Below are positions 43,915 to 54,936 of a DNA stretch of 64,000 nt, one piece after another. This stretch comes from Mariprofundus aestuarium (lineage in GTDB: Bacteria; Pseudomonadota; Zetaproteobacteria; Mariprofundales; Mariprofundaceae): positions 551,001-615,000 of the forward strand of contig NZ_CP018799.1 in the NCBI RefSeq assembly GCF_002795805.1, read 5' to 3'. Made by a program: the position numbers and the translations under genes. Positions within the stretch are counted from its first letter, which is position 1; every line of letters starts with the position of its first letter. The notes below the pieces were generated by a model, which was not told where the DNA came from, did no database searches, and saw nothing but the letters and a program-made list of their open reading frames with translations.

Positions 43915-45183
43915 TTATTCGGCGGGTTGGACTTTGTTGAGGCGAACACGCTGAATCCAGTCGCCACGCAGACTGAGAACCTCAACCTGAACATCGGCGA
44001 TAATAAGGCAGAGTCTGCCTTCAGGGATATCACCAAGGATCTGAACAATCAGACCTCCAATGGTAATTGCACCATCTTCAGGAAGGTCGGTGTCCATGGC
44101 CTGATTGATGTCATGCAAGGCAACCGTTGCTGCAGTCACCATAGCCCCGTCCGGCTGCGGCCACATATCCAGTTGTGGCGGAACATCCGATTCGTCATGG
44201 ATTTCACCGACAATCTCTTCAATGATATCTTCGAGCGTTACCAGCCCTTCAATGTCTCCGAACTCATCAACGACAACGGCCATATGCTGATGGTTGGTCT
44301 GAAAGTCGAATAGCTGGGCGAGAGCATTCTTGCTTGCCGGAATGTAGGAGGGGGTTTTCCAGATGAGTGAGTCGGAAAGCTTCTTGGTGTGGTCTTTGAG
44401 CTTCAGTAGATCGCGCAGGTGAACAATGCCGATCAGATTGTCCTGGTCGTTGAGGAAGACGGGATAACGGGAGTGAGGTGCGTTGGCGACTTTGCGCAGG
44501 GTTTTGCTGACGCTTAAGGAGCCATCCAGCAGATGGATGTTCGGACGCGGTGTCATCAATGCTTTTACCGCCACCTCATGAAGGGTGAGGCTATTGTTGA
44601 GCATCTGCTCCCGTGTCTGATCAAGCACGCCGGATTCGGCACTAATTCCGATCAGGCTGGCCAGCTCTTTGTGTGTCAGTGGGCTGTTCTCTTTTGCGGG
44701 CACCCGAAGGAGGCGTTTCAGCAAGACAATGATCGCATTCAGTACCTTAACCAGCGGCCCCAGAATCGTCTGGGTCAGGCTCATCAGTCCGGCAACCCGG
44801 CAGGCAATGGCTTCGGCATGAGCTACAGCGATGGTTTTGGGGAGGATTTCAGCGAATATCAATACAATTACGGTCATAACAACCGTGGCGTAGAGAATTC
44901 CAGCTTCACCGAATTCGGCAACAAAGAGTGCAGTGGCAAGTGCGGAAGCGGCAATATTAACGAAGTTATTGCCAAGCAAAATGGTGGAGAGCATGCGTTC
45001 CGGATGGTCAAGCAGTGCTTCAGCCTTTTTTGCTCCCTCATCACCCTGTTCCTGGCGCACGCGTAGTTTCGCCCGCCTGGCGCGGGTCAGTGCGGTTTCA
45101 GAACCGGAAAAGAATGCCGAGAGAAGCAGCAGGAAGACCAGAATTCCAACTGCAAACGAAAGTGATATGTCTGCGATAGCCAT
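43915..45183 (-). CDS. CNNM/CBS-domain membrane protein (CorC/YfjD-type)
   Basis: At 422 aa it has a DUF21 membrane part (about residues 1-180) with FFSGSETALTRARRAKL. Paired CBS domains follow (ALMTPRPNIHLLDG ... VVDEFGDIEGLVTLEDIIEE), then a CorC_HlyC domain to the end. Family members are linked to magnesium or cobalt efflux and resistance; old hemolysin names are misleading. Its stop is close to the terminator shared with the cytochrome gene. It lies 10 bases downstream of the YpjD gene and is probably co-transcribed with it. Confidence 0.9.
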   Translation of the reverse strand: MAIADISLSFAVGILVFLLLLSAFFSGSETALTRARRAKLRVRQEQGDEGAKKAEALLDHPERMLSTILLGNNFVNIAASALATALFVAEFGEAGILYATVVMTVIVLIFAEILPKTIAVAHAEAIACRVAGLMSLTQTILGPLVKVLNAIIVLLKRLLRVPAKENSPLTHKELASLIGISAESGVLDQTREQMLNNSLTLHEVAVKALMTPRPNIHLLDGSLSVSKTLRKVANAPHSRYPVFLNDQDNLIGIVHLRDLLKLKDHTKKLSDSLIWKTPSYIPASKNALAQLFDFQTNHQHMAVVVDEFGDIEGLVTLEDIIEEIVGEIHDESDVPPQLDMWPQPDGAMVTAATVALHDINQAMDTDLPEDGAITIGGLIVQILGDIPEGRLCLIIADVQVEVLSLRGDWIQRVRLNKVQPAE

Positions 45184-45193
45184 TATTGAGAGA

Positions 45194-46015
45194 TCAGTTA
45201 ATCCAGGAGTTGATCAGTTTGACGCCGAAATAGGCCAGGATAAACAGTACATACGCAGTTAAAACTGCGCGGCTGGCAATCCTTGTTGGCCAACTGGCCT
45301 GATTGCGCTTGATCAGCAGGATGATAAGGACGGCCAGGGTGAAAACAGCGAGAAGAACCTTGTGGCTGAACAGCGCAAAATGCTGGTACTGCACCCACTG
45401 CCAGAGCAGCCCGGTTATGATGCTGACAGCGATCAAGCCAGTTGCCACCTTGACCTGTGCAATCATGTGGCGTTCGATCTCAACCAGTGAGGGTAGTGCC
45501 TGAATCAGTTTGAAAGAGTGTTTTTTCTTCAGTGCCCGATCGAGCAGGATCTGCATTAGCGCATGGATGGCTGCCAGTGTCAGCACGGCATAAGAGATCA
45601 ATGCGAGAAGCAGGTGACCTGTTTGCAATAGTGATGAGGTGTGTACCCAATTCGGAGCATGGGCCTCTGGAAGGATGGGGGTGAGAAGAAGCGGGATGGC
45701 GGTCAGCGGCAGAAGAAACAGCCCAAGCCCCTGAATGCCATGACGAAGAATGCCGAACGTATAAACCACCTGTACAATAAGTGTGAATACAGCCGTACTG
45801 GTGGCCAATGTGAAGTTAATACCTTCAGTTGTAACCGACTCAAGCAGGTGAATGGCCCAGACATTTGTTCCAATGGCAACGGCCATGAGGCTGGCAATTG
45901 TGCTCGCAATATTTGTATTTTTATGGTCATGGGGTTGTTTTGCATCACGCCAGAGCAAAGCAGCACCGATCAGAGTGATCAGGGCTGCGGCAAAAAACAG
46001 AATCGATGACGTCAT
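45194..46015 (-). CDS. ypjD: CcsA/YpjD-type membrane protein
   Basis: A 273-aa protein with eight hydrophobic segments, matching the YpjD group of the cytochrome c assembly (CcsA/CcmC) superfamily. SLLQTGHLLLALISYAVLTL and LLWQWVQY with FSHKVLLAV provide candidate heme-ligand histidines and tryptophans. The full WWD motif is not obvious, so a role in heme handling is only a family-level suggestion. E. coli YpjD is likewise next to YfjD, the same neighbour as here. Confidence 0.8.
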   Translation of the reverse strand: MTSSILFFAAALITLIGAALLWRDAKQPHDHKNTNIASTIASLMAVAIGTNVWAIHLLESVTTEGINFTLATSTAVFTLIVQVVYTFGILRHGIQGLGLFLLPLTAIPLLLTPILPEAHAPNWVHTSSLLQTGHLLLALISYAVLTLAAIHALMQILLDRALKKKHSFKLIQALPSLVEIERHMIAQVKVATGLIAVSIITGLLWQWVQYQHFALFSHKVLLAVFTLAVLIILLIKRNQASWPTRIASRAVLTAYVLFILAYFGVKLINSWIN

Positions 46016-46171
46016 TTCATTTCCTTAAAACGGGCACTTACGCATTTGAAATATGGATAAACCAGATGATAGCAGGGTTATATCCGATGAGTGGTGGCTG
46101 TGCAATGGGATTAACATCGGGGGGATGCTAACCAAGTTGACCGTGCCAGTAAAAGAGGGACAATCGGGAGA

Positions 46172-46861
46172 ATGAAAGTTGGCCTGTTATTACTGGCTGC
46201 CGGCAGCGGTAGCCGATTTGGTGGTGAAGTTCCCAAGCAGTATGTTGAGGTGCTGGGTAAGCCGCTGCTTCTATATACGCTAGAGCATCTGGCGGCTGAT
46301 GCCCGGATTGTGGTGGTACAGCCTGTTGTCTCTGAAGGTGACACCCGTTTTGAACAGCTGGTGAAGGGGCAGGATTATCCTTTCAGGTTGCTGGAGCCCG
46401 TAACCGGAGGTGCCGAGCGCTCGTTGTCAATGCAGCAGGGGTTAAAGGCACTTCCCGATGATGTTGAACTTGTGGCAGTGCACGATGCTGCCAGACCCTT
46501 GCCCAGTCCTGAGCTTCTGGCAGAGGTGCTCAGTGTGGCCGAACAATATGGTGCTGCTGTACCAGGGGTGGCGCTGACCGATACGGTGAAGCGGGTGGAT
46601 GTCGATGGCCTGGTGCTCGAAACGCCGGATCGCAGCTTCTTGAGGGCAGTTCAGACACCGCAGGTGGCACGCAAAGCATGGTTTGAGAAAGCGCTGGAGA
46701 TAGAGGCGGGTAGGCTTCATCTGCATACCGACGATGCCTCGCTGCTGGAAGCTGCCGGTTTTGAGGTTCATATCAGCCGGGGTGATATAAGGAACAGGAA
46801 AATCACCACGCCGGAAGATATGCACTGGCTGGAGTCGCAGCTGCTGGCGAGGGGGCTTTAA
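46172..46861 (+). CDS. ispD: 2-C-methyl-D-erythritol 4-phosphate cytidylyltransferase
   Basis: A 229-aa MEP-pathway enzyme. [20 protein letters not shown] is the nucleotide-binding loop, and [10 protein letters not shown] and LTDTVKRV complete the CTP and substrate sites. GGGAGA precedes ATG. It is followed after 2 bases by ispF, catalyzing the third step beyond it. Confidence 0.96.
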   Translation: MKVGLLLLAAGSGSRFGGEVPKQYVEVLGKPLLLYTLEHLAADARIVVVQPVVSEGDTRFEQLVKGQDYPFRLLEPVTGGAERSLSMQQGLKALPDDVELVAVHDAARPLPSPELLAEVLSVAEQYGAAVPGVALTDTVKRVDVDGLVLETPDRSFLRAVQTPQVARKAWFEKALEIEAGRLHLHTDDASLLEAAGFEVHISRGDIRNRKITTPEDMHWLESQLLARGL

Positions 46862-46863
46862 CA

Positions 46864-47349
46864 GTGAAACTGAATATTCGAATTGGCCACGGATTTGATG
46901 TACATGCCTTTGCAGAAAATCGCCGTTTGGTGCTTGGTGGTGTGGATATCCCACATACGATGGGATTGCTCGGCCACTCCGATGCGGATGTGTTGATCCA
47001 TGCTCTCTGTGATGCTTTGCTTGGAGCTGCCGGCATGGGAGATATTGGGCGCCACTTTCCAGACAGCGATGTACAATACAAGGATGCGGACAGCGCACTT
47101 CTTCTGGCGCATGTTGTAAAGCTGTTGGAAGCTGCAGGGTGGGGTATCGGTAATGTTGATATCACTGTGATGGCTCAGGTTCCCAAATTGGCACCTTTTG
47201 TTGCAGATATGAGAGTACGATTGGCCGAGCTTCTTCTGGTTGACCAGGGTGAGGTCAATATCAAGGCGACTACGACTGAGAAGCTGGGGTTTGTAGGGCG
47301 TAAAGAGGGTATTGCTTGTGAGGCGGTTGCCCTGATCTCCCGGTTATAA
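46864..47349 (+). CDS. ispF: 2-C-methyl-D-erythritol 2,4-cyclodiphosphate synthase
   Basis: A 161-aa MEP-pathway enzyme starting at GTG. Metal ligands are GHGFDVHAF (Asp and His) and, further on, [34 protein letters not shown] near the end is typical. It is the second gene of ispDF. Confidence 0.96.
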   Translation: MKLNIRIGHGFDVHAFAENRRLVLGGVDIPHTMGLLGHSDADVLIHALCDALLGAAGMGDIGRHFPDSDVQYKDADSALLLAHVVKLLEAAGWGIGNVDITVMAQVPKLAPFVADMRVRLAELLLVDQGEVNIKATTTEKLGFVGRKEGIACEAVALISRL

Positions 47350-47419
47350 GGGGCTCTTAAAGCGGTTGAGAAAATACGCCTGTAGCCTATATGAATACTA
47401 CGACTTAATCAGAGGTGCC

Positions 47420-48115
47420 TTAGCGTATTCGCGGAGTGAGCGTAATATCGCCTACGCCTGCAGCCACTGCTTCATTTATAATAACAAATTCAGTGCTGCT
47501 GTGACCAGCAGCGCTCTTCATAGGCTCTGGTAGAGCGAGTGGAGCATGGGCGAAGTTTTTGGCGTCGGTTTTTTCGGTGAGCGGAAAAGATCTGCTTTCC
47601 AGCACCAGGTCGGGCTGAAGGCTTGAATAGAAGGTAACCTCAATATCGGGATAGGGCATTCTGCTTGCCAGCAGGTTATTAATAGTGCCTGAAATCAGCA
47701 TTACCCTGCTGTTGTCATCGCGAGTGATCCACTCAATGCGAACGCTTTTCGGGACAATCAGCCAGTCTTTCGCTCTGTTCTCCAGCGGCAGGTTGAAGCC
47801 AAGCAGTATGCCTCGCATCCAGCGGTTATCGAGCCATGCATCTCTCTGAGTCCAGATTCCGGCCGAAGTGATAAGGATGAGCAGAGTGAAAAGCCATGGC
47901 CAGATAGATGCTGTTTTTCGTGGCGGCGGACTGAATTCAGGCTGCTCCAATACCTCTATGCCGTCGGGCTGACTGGGTGCCTCTGATGTTTTTTCCTCTA
48001 CAGCGTCAGGAGAAAACTCGGATCCGCACTGACTGCAGGTAACGCTCTCAAGTTTTATCTGAGCTTCAATGTTGTATGTCTTATGGCATTGCGGGCAAGA
48101 TATTTGCATGCGCAT
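47420..48115 (-). CDS. Zinc-ribbon (MJ0042) and DUF3426 membrane protein
   Basis: A 231-aa protein. The N-terminal zinc ribbon has CPQC and CSQC pairs (residues 6-33). A proline- and acid-rich linker follows, then one membrane helix (SIWPWLFTLLILITSAGIW) and a periplasmic DUF3426 domain. The role is unknown. ATG 48115 or 48109 fits the zinc-ribbon start; upstream ATG 48193 is unlikely. It is divergent from ftsE. The gap to ispF (47350-47419) shows no clear terminator. Confidence 0.8.
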   Translation of the reverse strand: MRMQISCPQCHKTYNIEAQIKLESVTCSQCGSEFSPDAVEEKTSEAPSQPDGIEVLEQPEFSPPPRKTASIWPWLFTLLILITSAGIWTQRDAWLDNRWMRGILLGFNLPLENRAKDWLIVPKSVRIEWITRDDNSRVMLISGTINNLLASRMPYPDIEVTFYSSLQPDLVLESRSFPLTEKTDAKNFAHAPLALPEPMKSAAGHSSTEFVIINEAVAAGVGDITLTPRIR

Positions 48116-48237
48116 ATCTTGAGTACTAGGACTCTGTTTGTCAGCAACATGAAGAGAAGTAAGTGAAATCCGGGCAGCAAGATGAGTCTTCAATCAGGCA
48201 GGGTGACAGGGGGGCTGCGGCAAGCTACCGTTTCCAC

Positions 48238-48918
48238 ATGTCGCACGACCAACCCTTGATTCAGATGCAGCAACTCATGTTACGTTACCCTACGGGTAAG
48301 GTGGCCCTTTCAGGGCTCACTCTGGATATTGAACAGGGGCAGTTTGTCTACCTGATCGGAGAGAGTGGGGCGGGAAAATCCTCGCTGATGAAGATGCTTT
48401 ATGGTGGAGTGCGCCCAAGCTCAGGCAAGTTGGCTGTGCAGCAGATAGATATGCGCGAAGCCAGCGAGGCAAAAATACGTAATATTCGGCAGCGTACCGG
48501 CATTATCTTTCAGGATCATAAGCTTCTTTTTGCGCGTACAGTATTTGAAAACGTGGCTCTTCCTCTTCGAGTTCAGGGCTGGAAAACCGAGCGCCTGATT
48601 CCGCGTGTACGTAAAGTGCTCGAATATGTTGGGCTGGAGGATCGCCTCTGGTCCTATCCGGAGGCGCTTTCAGGTGGTGAGCAGCAGCGCGTGGCTATTG
48701 CCCGCGCAATGACAGCCAACCCATCTATTATTCTTGCGGATGAACCGACAGGTAACCTCGATGTCGACACTGCAAGCAGGGTGCTCGACTATCTGATGGA
48801 TCTGAACCGGCAGGGAACGACTGTTATCATGGCTACTCATGACCTACATCTTCTTGAGTCGCATCCTGGAAGGGTGATTCAGCTGCATGCTGGATCGCTG
48901 GCTGGGGGTGACATATGA
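48238..48918 (+). CDS. ftsE: Cell-division ATPase FtsE
   Basis: A 226-aa ABC ATPase with [10 protein letters not shown] (Walker A), the signature [14 protein letters not shown] and [10 protein letters not shown] (Walker B). With FtsX it activates peptidoglycan hydrolases at the septum. ATG 48238 ([13 protein letters not shown]) is preferred over 48163, which would add 25 atypical residues. The ribosome site is weak. It overlaps ftsX by 4 bases (ATGA). Confidence 0.95.
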   Translation: MSHDQPLIQMQQLMLRYPTGKVALSGLTLDIEQGQFVYLIGESGAGKSSLMKMLYGGVRPSSGKLAVQQIDMREASEAKIRNIRQRTGIIFQDHKLLFARTVFENVALPLRVQGWKTERLIPRVRKVLEYVGLEDRLWSYPEALSGGEQQRVAIARAMTANPSIILADEPTGNLDVDTASRVLDYLMDLNRQGTTVIMATHDLHLLESHPGRVIQLHAGSLAGGDI

Positions 48919-49808
48919 AAAAGGGTGTTGCCACTGAAGTGATTCCTGAGAAGGTGAATCCGAGGCTTCCTGGAGGGTTTAACCTGCCTCCATTTGGCAT
49001 TCATCAGACGTTGGCAGTGGTCATTGTCTGTATTGCTCTCTGGGCTGTAGGTGCTATCTGGCTGGGTGTGCAGGCGGCGAGCCAGTGGGTGGGTGGTTGG
49101 CAGGATGATATCCATATCCATGTTTACCTCGATGCTACCAAATCCAAGCAGGAAGCTGATTTAAAGGCGGCACTTGAAGGGATTCCACAGATATCCTCAC
49201 TGCGTAAAATTTCGGCTGAGGAGGCTGCACGCTGGATGCAGGAGTGGCTGAATAATGCGGGCCTGAGCCAGAAGGAGTTGGTGGATCGGTTGCCGATCAC
49301 ATTTGAACTGTCCCTCAACGATGAGCAGGCTGAATTTCTCTTTGCTGATATTCGTGATGCCGCATCCCGCTATGGTGGAGAGGTAAACGAGGATGAAGTG
49401 AATATGGCACAGGCACATCAGTGGATTTCTCAGGCTGAATACCTTGCCTGGTTTGCCTCACTGATTTTGGCCATGGCCATGGCGCTAATCATCTCCAATA
49501 CCCTGCGTATGATGCTGCTGGCACGTACTGATGAGATTCACCTGATGCGGTTAATGGGGGCCAAGGAGTGGTTTGTCCGTATGCCCTTTATTCTCGAAGG
49601 GGTGTTGCTTGGAGGCGTGGCTGGTCTGGCGGCCTGGATTCTGCTCTGGCCATTGGTGCTGGGTGCAGGGGAATGGCTGGAGATGTTGCAGGTTGATCTA
49701 AACAGCTGGTTGCTGTTGTTGCCTCTGCTGTTTGGTGGAGCACTGGTTGGTGCTTTTGGTGCAGTGGTAGCAACCACCCGGGTGGTTTCTAACGAGCAGG
49801 CGGGATAG
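48915..49808 (+). CDS. ftsX: Cell-division membrane protein FtsX
   Basis: A 297-aa FtsX with the usual cytoplasmic N terminus, first helix near 32-55, periplasmic loop (to about 170) that contacts hydrolase activators, and three C-terminal helices. ARTDEIHLMRLMGAKEWFVR is the characteristic FtsX cytoplasmic loop. It partners with FtsE. Confidence 0.94.
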   Translation: MKKGVATEVIPEKVNPRLPGGFNLPPFGIHQTLAVVIVCIALWAVGAIWLGVQAASQWVGGWQDDIHIHVYLDATKSKQEADLKAALEGIPQISSLRKISAEEAARWMQEWLNNAGLSQKELVDRLPITFELSLNDEQAEFLFADIRDAASRYGGEVNEDEVNMAQAHQWISQAEYLAWFASLILAMAMALIISNTLRMMLLARTDEIHLMRLMGAKEWFVRMPFILEGVLLGGVAGLAAWILLWPLVLGAGEWLEMLQVDLNSWLLLLPLLFGGALVGAFGAVVATTRVVSNEQAG

Positions 49809-49864
49809 AAATTTCGGAATTGACGAACCGCATTTATCGCATTATTGTGCGCGCCCATCGTCAT

Positions 49865-49938
49865 TGGGGGATCGTCTAATGGTAGGACAGCGGTCTCTGA
49901 CACCGTCAATCGTGGTTCGAGTCCACGTCCCCCAGCCA
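49865..49938 (+). tRNA. tRNA-Gln (CTG)
   Basis: 74 bases beginning with T, acceptor TGGGGGA/TCCCCCA, anticodon CTG in loop CTCTGAC, encoded CCA. Confidence 0.93.
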
Positions 49939-49942
49939 AACA

Positions 49943-49973
49943 TAAAAAGGGTCCCTTGAGGGCCCTTTTTTTT
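49943..49973 (+). terminator. Terminator after tRNA-Gln
   Basis: AAAAAGGGTCCC pairs with GGGCCCTTTTT (one offset) around TTGA with a T run. Confidence 0.85.
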
Positions 49974-50250
49974 GTTTACTCAGGAATCAAGAAAAGCTCC
50001 TTCCGGAGCTACTTAGAGCGAACCATTTCCACCAATAATAACGGCTCGTGCATGTATTTATGCTGTGCACTTTTAAGGCACATGAAGGCATGGCGTTTAC
50101 CTTGCGACGATAGGGTCGTAGCCTTTGGGGATATGGAATCTCCTAACTGTCTAACTGGATATGGTGAGTCGATCTGTTTCGACTGCATATCAGTGAAGCT
50201 TCACAATCCAAGGTGCCAATCTATTCGACAAATCATCGAGGTGATTTTCA
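49974..50250 (+). other. Non-coding gap before ackA
   Basis: AGCTCCTTCCGGAGCT near 49995-50010 is a short hairpin with no T run. Otherwise I see no gene or clear promoter. The open frame here merely passes through the tRNA. Confidence 0.4.
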
Positions 50251-51455
50251 GTGTCTGAGACAATGGTTCTGGTCATCAACACAGGCAGCTCATCTATCAA
50301 GATGGCACTGGTGGATATGCCATCGGAGACGTTGCTGGCCGAGGGTGTGGCGCAACGGTTAGGTGAGTCGGGAGCGGAACTGACTTGGAAGATTTCGGGC
50401 GAAACAAGCCACTGTGATCTTGGTGGTGCAGAACACGACGCCGCCATGCAGCAGATGCTCAATGCGCTTTTTTGTAGAATAGATAAAGAGGGTGTCGCTG
50501 CTGTCGGGCACAGGGTTGTGCATGGCGGCGAACGATTTATTAAGCCGACCTTGCTGGATGGTTCAGTTATTACAGAGATTGAATCCTTGTCTCATCTTGC
50601 TCCGTTGCATAATCCGGCGAACCTTCTGGGTATCCGGGCGCTGATGAGCCGTTTGCCGGATCTTCCTCATATTGCTGTCTTTGATACAGCCTTTCATCAT
50701 GCTATGCCGCTGCATGCTAGTCTCTATGCCGTGCCTTATAAGTGGTATAGCGAATATGGTGTGCGACGTTACGGCTTTCATGGCACCAGTCACCACTACG
50801 TTGGTCAGCAAGCTGCGGTGGTTCTTGGCCGTGAATTTGATAATTGTAATTTAATTACAGTGCACCTGGGTAATGGGTGCAGTGCCACGGCGATTGCGGG
50901 TGGGATCAGCATTGATACCACGATGGGTATGACGCCACTGGAAGGGTTGGTGATGGGCACCCGAAGCGGCAATGTGGATCCTGGATTGCACGAATTCATA
51001 GCCAGACAGAGCGGTGAATCGCTGGCTGCTATTACTCAAACGCTGAATCGAGAGTCGGGTCTTTTGGGTCTTTCCGGACGCAGTAATGATATGCGTACGC
51101 TGTTGGATGCAGCAGAAGCGGGGGATGAACGAGCCTCACTGGCTGTTGATATCTTCTGCTACCGCCTAGCAAAATCAATAGCGGGGCTTGCTGTCGCACT
51201 TGGTCATATTGATGCCATCGCTTTTACCGGGGGCATTGGTGAGCATGCAGCTGTTATTCGAGCCAGGACGGTGGCGCAGCTGGCTATTCTGGGCGGCGCA
51301 CTTGATGCGGAAAGAAACAGACAGCATGGCAAGCTCTCTCAATGTTTTATCAGCAACTCTGAAGCTGCTCTCCCTGTTCTGGTTATTGCGACCAATGAGG
51401 AAAAAATGATCGCACGTTATGTATGCGAAGTTCTTAATCAAGAGGAAAAGATCAC

Positions 51456-51459
<4 letters not shown>
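50251..51459 (+). CDS. ackA: Acetate kinase
   Basis: A 402-aa enzyme converting acetyl phosphate and ADP to acetate and ATP. VLVINTGSSSIKMAL is the first phosphate loop, RRYGFHGTSHHYV and VHLGNGCSATAI follow, and TGGIGEHAAVIR is the second signature. GTG 50251 has GAGGTG 8 bases before it. It overlaps pta by 4 bases. Confidence 0.97.
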
Positions 51460-53591
<2,132 letters not shown>

Positions 53592-53632
53592 TCTTTTTTC
53601 CGTTGTTCGGGGCTGTGAGGATGCATTTTCAC

Positions 53633-53661
53633 TTGCTTTTTTTGGATGAGAGATGTATATT
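53633..53661 (+). promoter_or_regulatory. Promoter of the 6S RNA
   Basis: TTGCTT, 17 bases, TATATT; the start is expected near 53668. Confidence 0.7.
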
Positions 53662-53667
53662 GTATTC

Positions 53668-53849
53668 GGAAGTTGTACTGGCGTTGTGGCTTATATGCTT
53701 GAGCCGATACGCAATGAACGGGAGCTTACCTATTCCGGCTGTGTGAATGCCTTTACAGGCGTACCTGATGTCGGGGTGCTGCGCCCACCTGAGCAAAAAG
53801 GGATCAGTCCATATAGGTCACAACGCCAGTGCAGTTGTTGAGAACTCCT
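53668..53849 (+). ncRNA. ssrS: 6S RNA (ssrS)
   Basis: The region folds as one long rod. ACTGGCGTTGTG (53677-53688) pairs perfectly with CACAACGCCAGT (53819-53830), extended by a G-T and eight more pairs (CTTATATG/CATATAGG). A large asymmetric central region follows that contains TTGAGCCGATA, very like the CCTGAGCCGATA of E. coli 6S. The size, about 180 bases, fits. 6S mimics an open promoter and sequesters the sigma70 holoenzyme. The 62-codon frame inside is a shadow. Placement downstream of pta and before a terminator is consistent with an independent gene. Confidence 0.78.
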
Positions 53850-53851
53850 CC

Positions 53852-53882
53852 AGGACCCGCTATTGGCGGGTCCTGTTTTTTT
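53852..53882 (+). terminator. Terminator after 6S RNA
   Basis: AGGACCCGC pairs with GCGGGTCCT around TATTG, then GTTTTTTT. Confidence 0.92.
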
Positions 53883-53899
53883 GTTCAGTAGAACAGAAG

Positions 53900-54053
53900 G
53901 GTTTCGTTTTAATGTGAACGATTTTTAATAAGCGGTTAACCGGTTCCTCAGGCTGATGGTGATATTTTTCATCCTGTCTGGCGCTACTCCTCCCTCCCCT
54001 CCCTAGTGTTTCGCGTCAGATATCAGGCCCCGACAACTGTCGGGGCCTTTTTC
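53900..54053 (+). ncRNA. Candidate small RNA with anti-Shine-Dalgarno tract
   Basis: No frame is open here. A hairpin near 53950-53980 is followed by a pure pyrimidine run, CTCCTCCCTCCCCTCCCT (53987-54004), and a strong terminator. This layout (stem, exposed CU-rich loop, terminator) is that of RNAs that block ribosome sites. The promoter is weak at best (TTTCGT, 17 bases, TTAATA, near 53901-53930), so the 5' end is a guess. Confidence 0.45.
54025..54053 (+). terminator. Strong terminator of the candidate small RNA
   Basis: AGGCCCCGACA pairs with TGTCGGGGCCT around AC, then TTTTC. Confidence 0.92.
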
Positions 54054-54408
54054 TTTTCTGAGGTATGATGTTTTCCTGCTTTCAGAAGATGACGATTCTC
54101 AGTCACTACCATCGATTCAGAGTTAATTATGAGGCAAGCCAGAAAAATACCTTGTGCGTTGCTGGGGGTCTGAGAATGCGGGTTTTTTGCCGTTGTTACT
54201 CATGTGAGTGATCTGTGGGTGCAGTCGTGGGGTGTAGTCCAGAAGTTTCGGGTGCATTCCATTGCAGTGGACTGGCTAATTTCCCGGTTGCAGGAAGTGG
54301 GTGATCAGGATCTATCAGCTTGATAGTACAGAAGATTTTTAACATCGAATAAGCAGCTATCTGCTGCTACACTCCCGCCAGATGATGTGTGTTCGGCGAT
54401 GTGGATGG
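54054..54408 (+). other. Gap before the DUF4390 gene
   Basis: I see no supported gene. A 39-codon GTG frame (near 54202-54324) has no ribosome site. The promoter of the next operon must lie here but no clear hexamer pair stands out. Confidence 0.4.
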
Positions 54409-54936
54409 ATGAATGTGATCCCGATTCTGGCGGTTGTTTTTTTTGCTGCCTGCAGTTCTGCATATGCAGAGGGCGCGAATGAACTGAAGGTTCTTGTTGA
54501 TGATAAGGTTATCTATTGCGCCGCCAGCTTGAAAAATAGCGATGATGTTTTCTCCCATGCTTTGAATGATGGTATTTCAGTTGCCACGGTGTGGGATGTC
54601 CAGGTGGACAGGGCTCGCGATTACTGGTTGAACAAGAGTATAGCTGAAGTCACTGTGACACATCGGGTTGTACCCGATCTGTTGTCGCGAAGCTGGCTAC
54701 TTGAGGATCAGGCCAGCGGCATCTCTCTTAGGGTATATTCAGTTTCAGAGGCGGTTCGCTTCCTTTCCAGTCTTGAGTATTTTCCAGTGCTTGATCGTAG
54801 CCTACTTGTTTCAGCCGCTCCGTACGTTATGCATGCATCGGTGGTGTTGTATATTGGTGAAGTGAATGAGACATGGTGGGGTAATCTTCTGAAGTCGGAA
54901 CAGGCATCTATGCAGCAGGAGTTTACCCTGCCGTGA
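54409..54936 (+). CDS. DUF4390 secreted protein upstream of ntrY
   Basis: About 175 aa with a signal peptide (MNVIPILAVVFFAACSSAYA, cut probable after AYA). The mature part is beta-rich: NELKVLVDDKVIYCAASL ... HALNDGISVATVWDVQVDR ... DRSLLVSAAPYV. DUF4390 has no known function. It commonly precedes NtrY-like kinases in proteobacteria. ATG 54409 was preferred over 54382. Its stop overlaps the ntrY GTG. Confidence 0.8.
   Translation: MNVIPILAVVFFAACSSAYAEGANELKVLVDDKVIYCAASLKNSDDVFSHALNDGISVATVWDVQVDRARDYWLNKSIAEVTVTHRVVPDLLSRSWLLEDQASGISLRVYSVSEAVRFLSSLEYFPVLDRSLLVSAAPYVMHASVVLYIGEVNETWWGNLLKSEQASMQQEFTLP

Noticed and set aside
49845-50258. 137-codon frame through tRNA-Gln
   Set aside because: It reads through the tRNA and its terminator; no motif or start signal.
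53653-53841. 62-codon frame starting MYIVFGSCTG
   Set aside because: It coincides with a long paired RNA rod typical of 6S RNA and begins at or before the predicted transcript start.
54202-54324. 39-codon GTG frame upstream of the DUF4390 gene
   Set aside because: No ribosome site, unremarkable sequence, stop just upstream.
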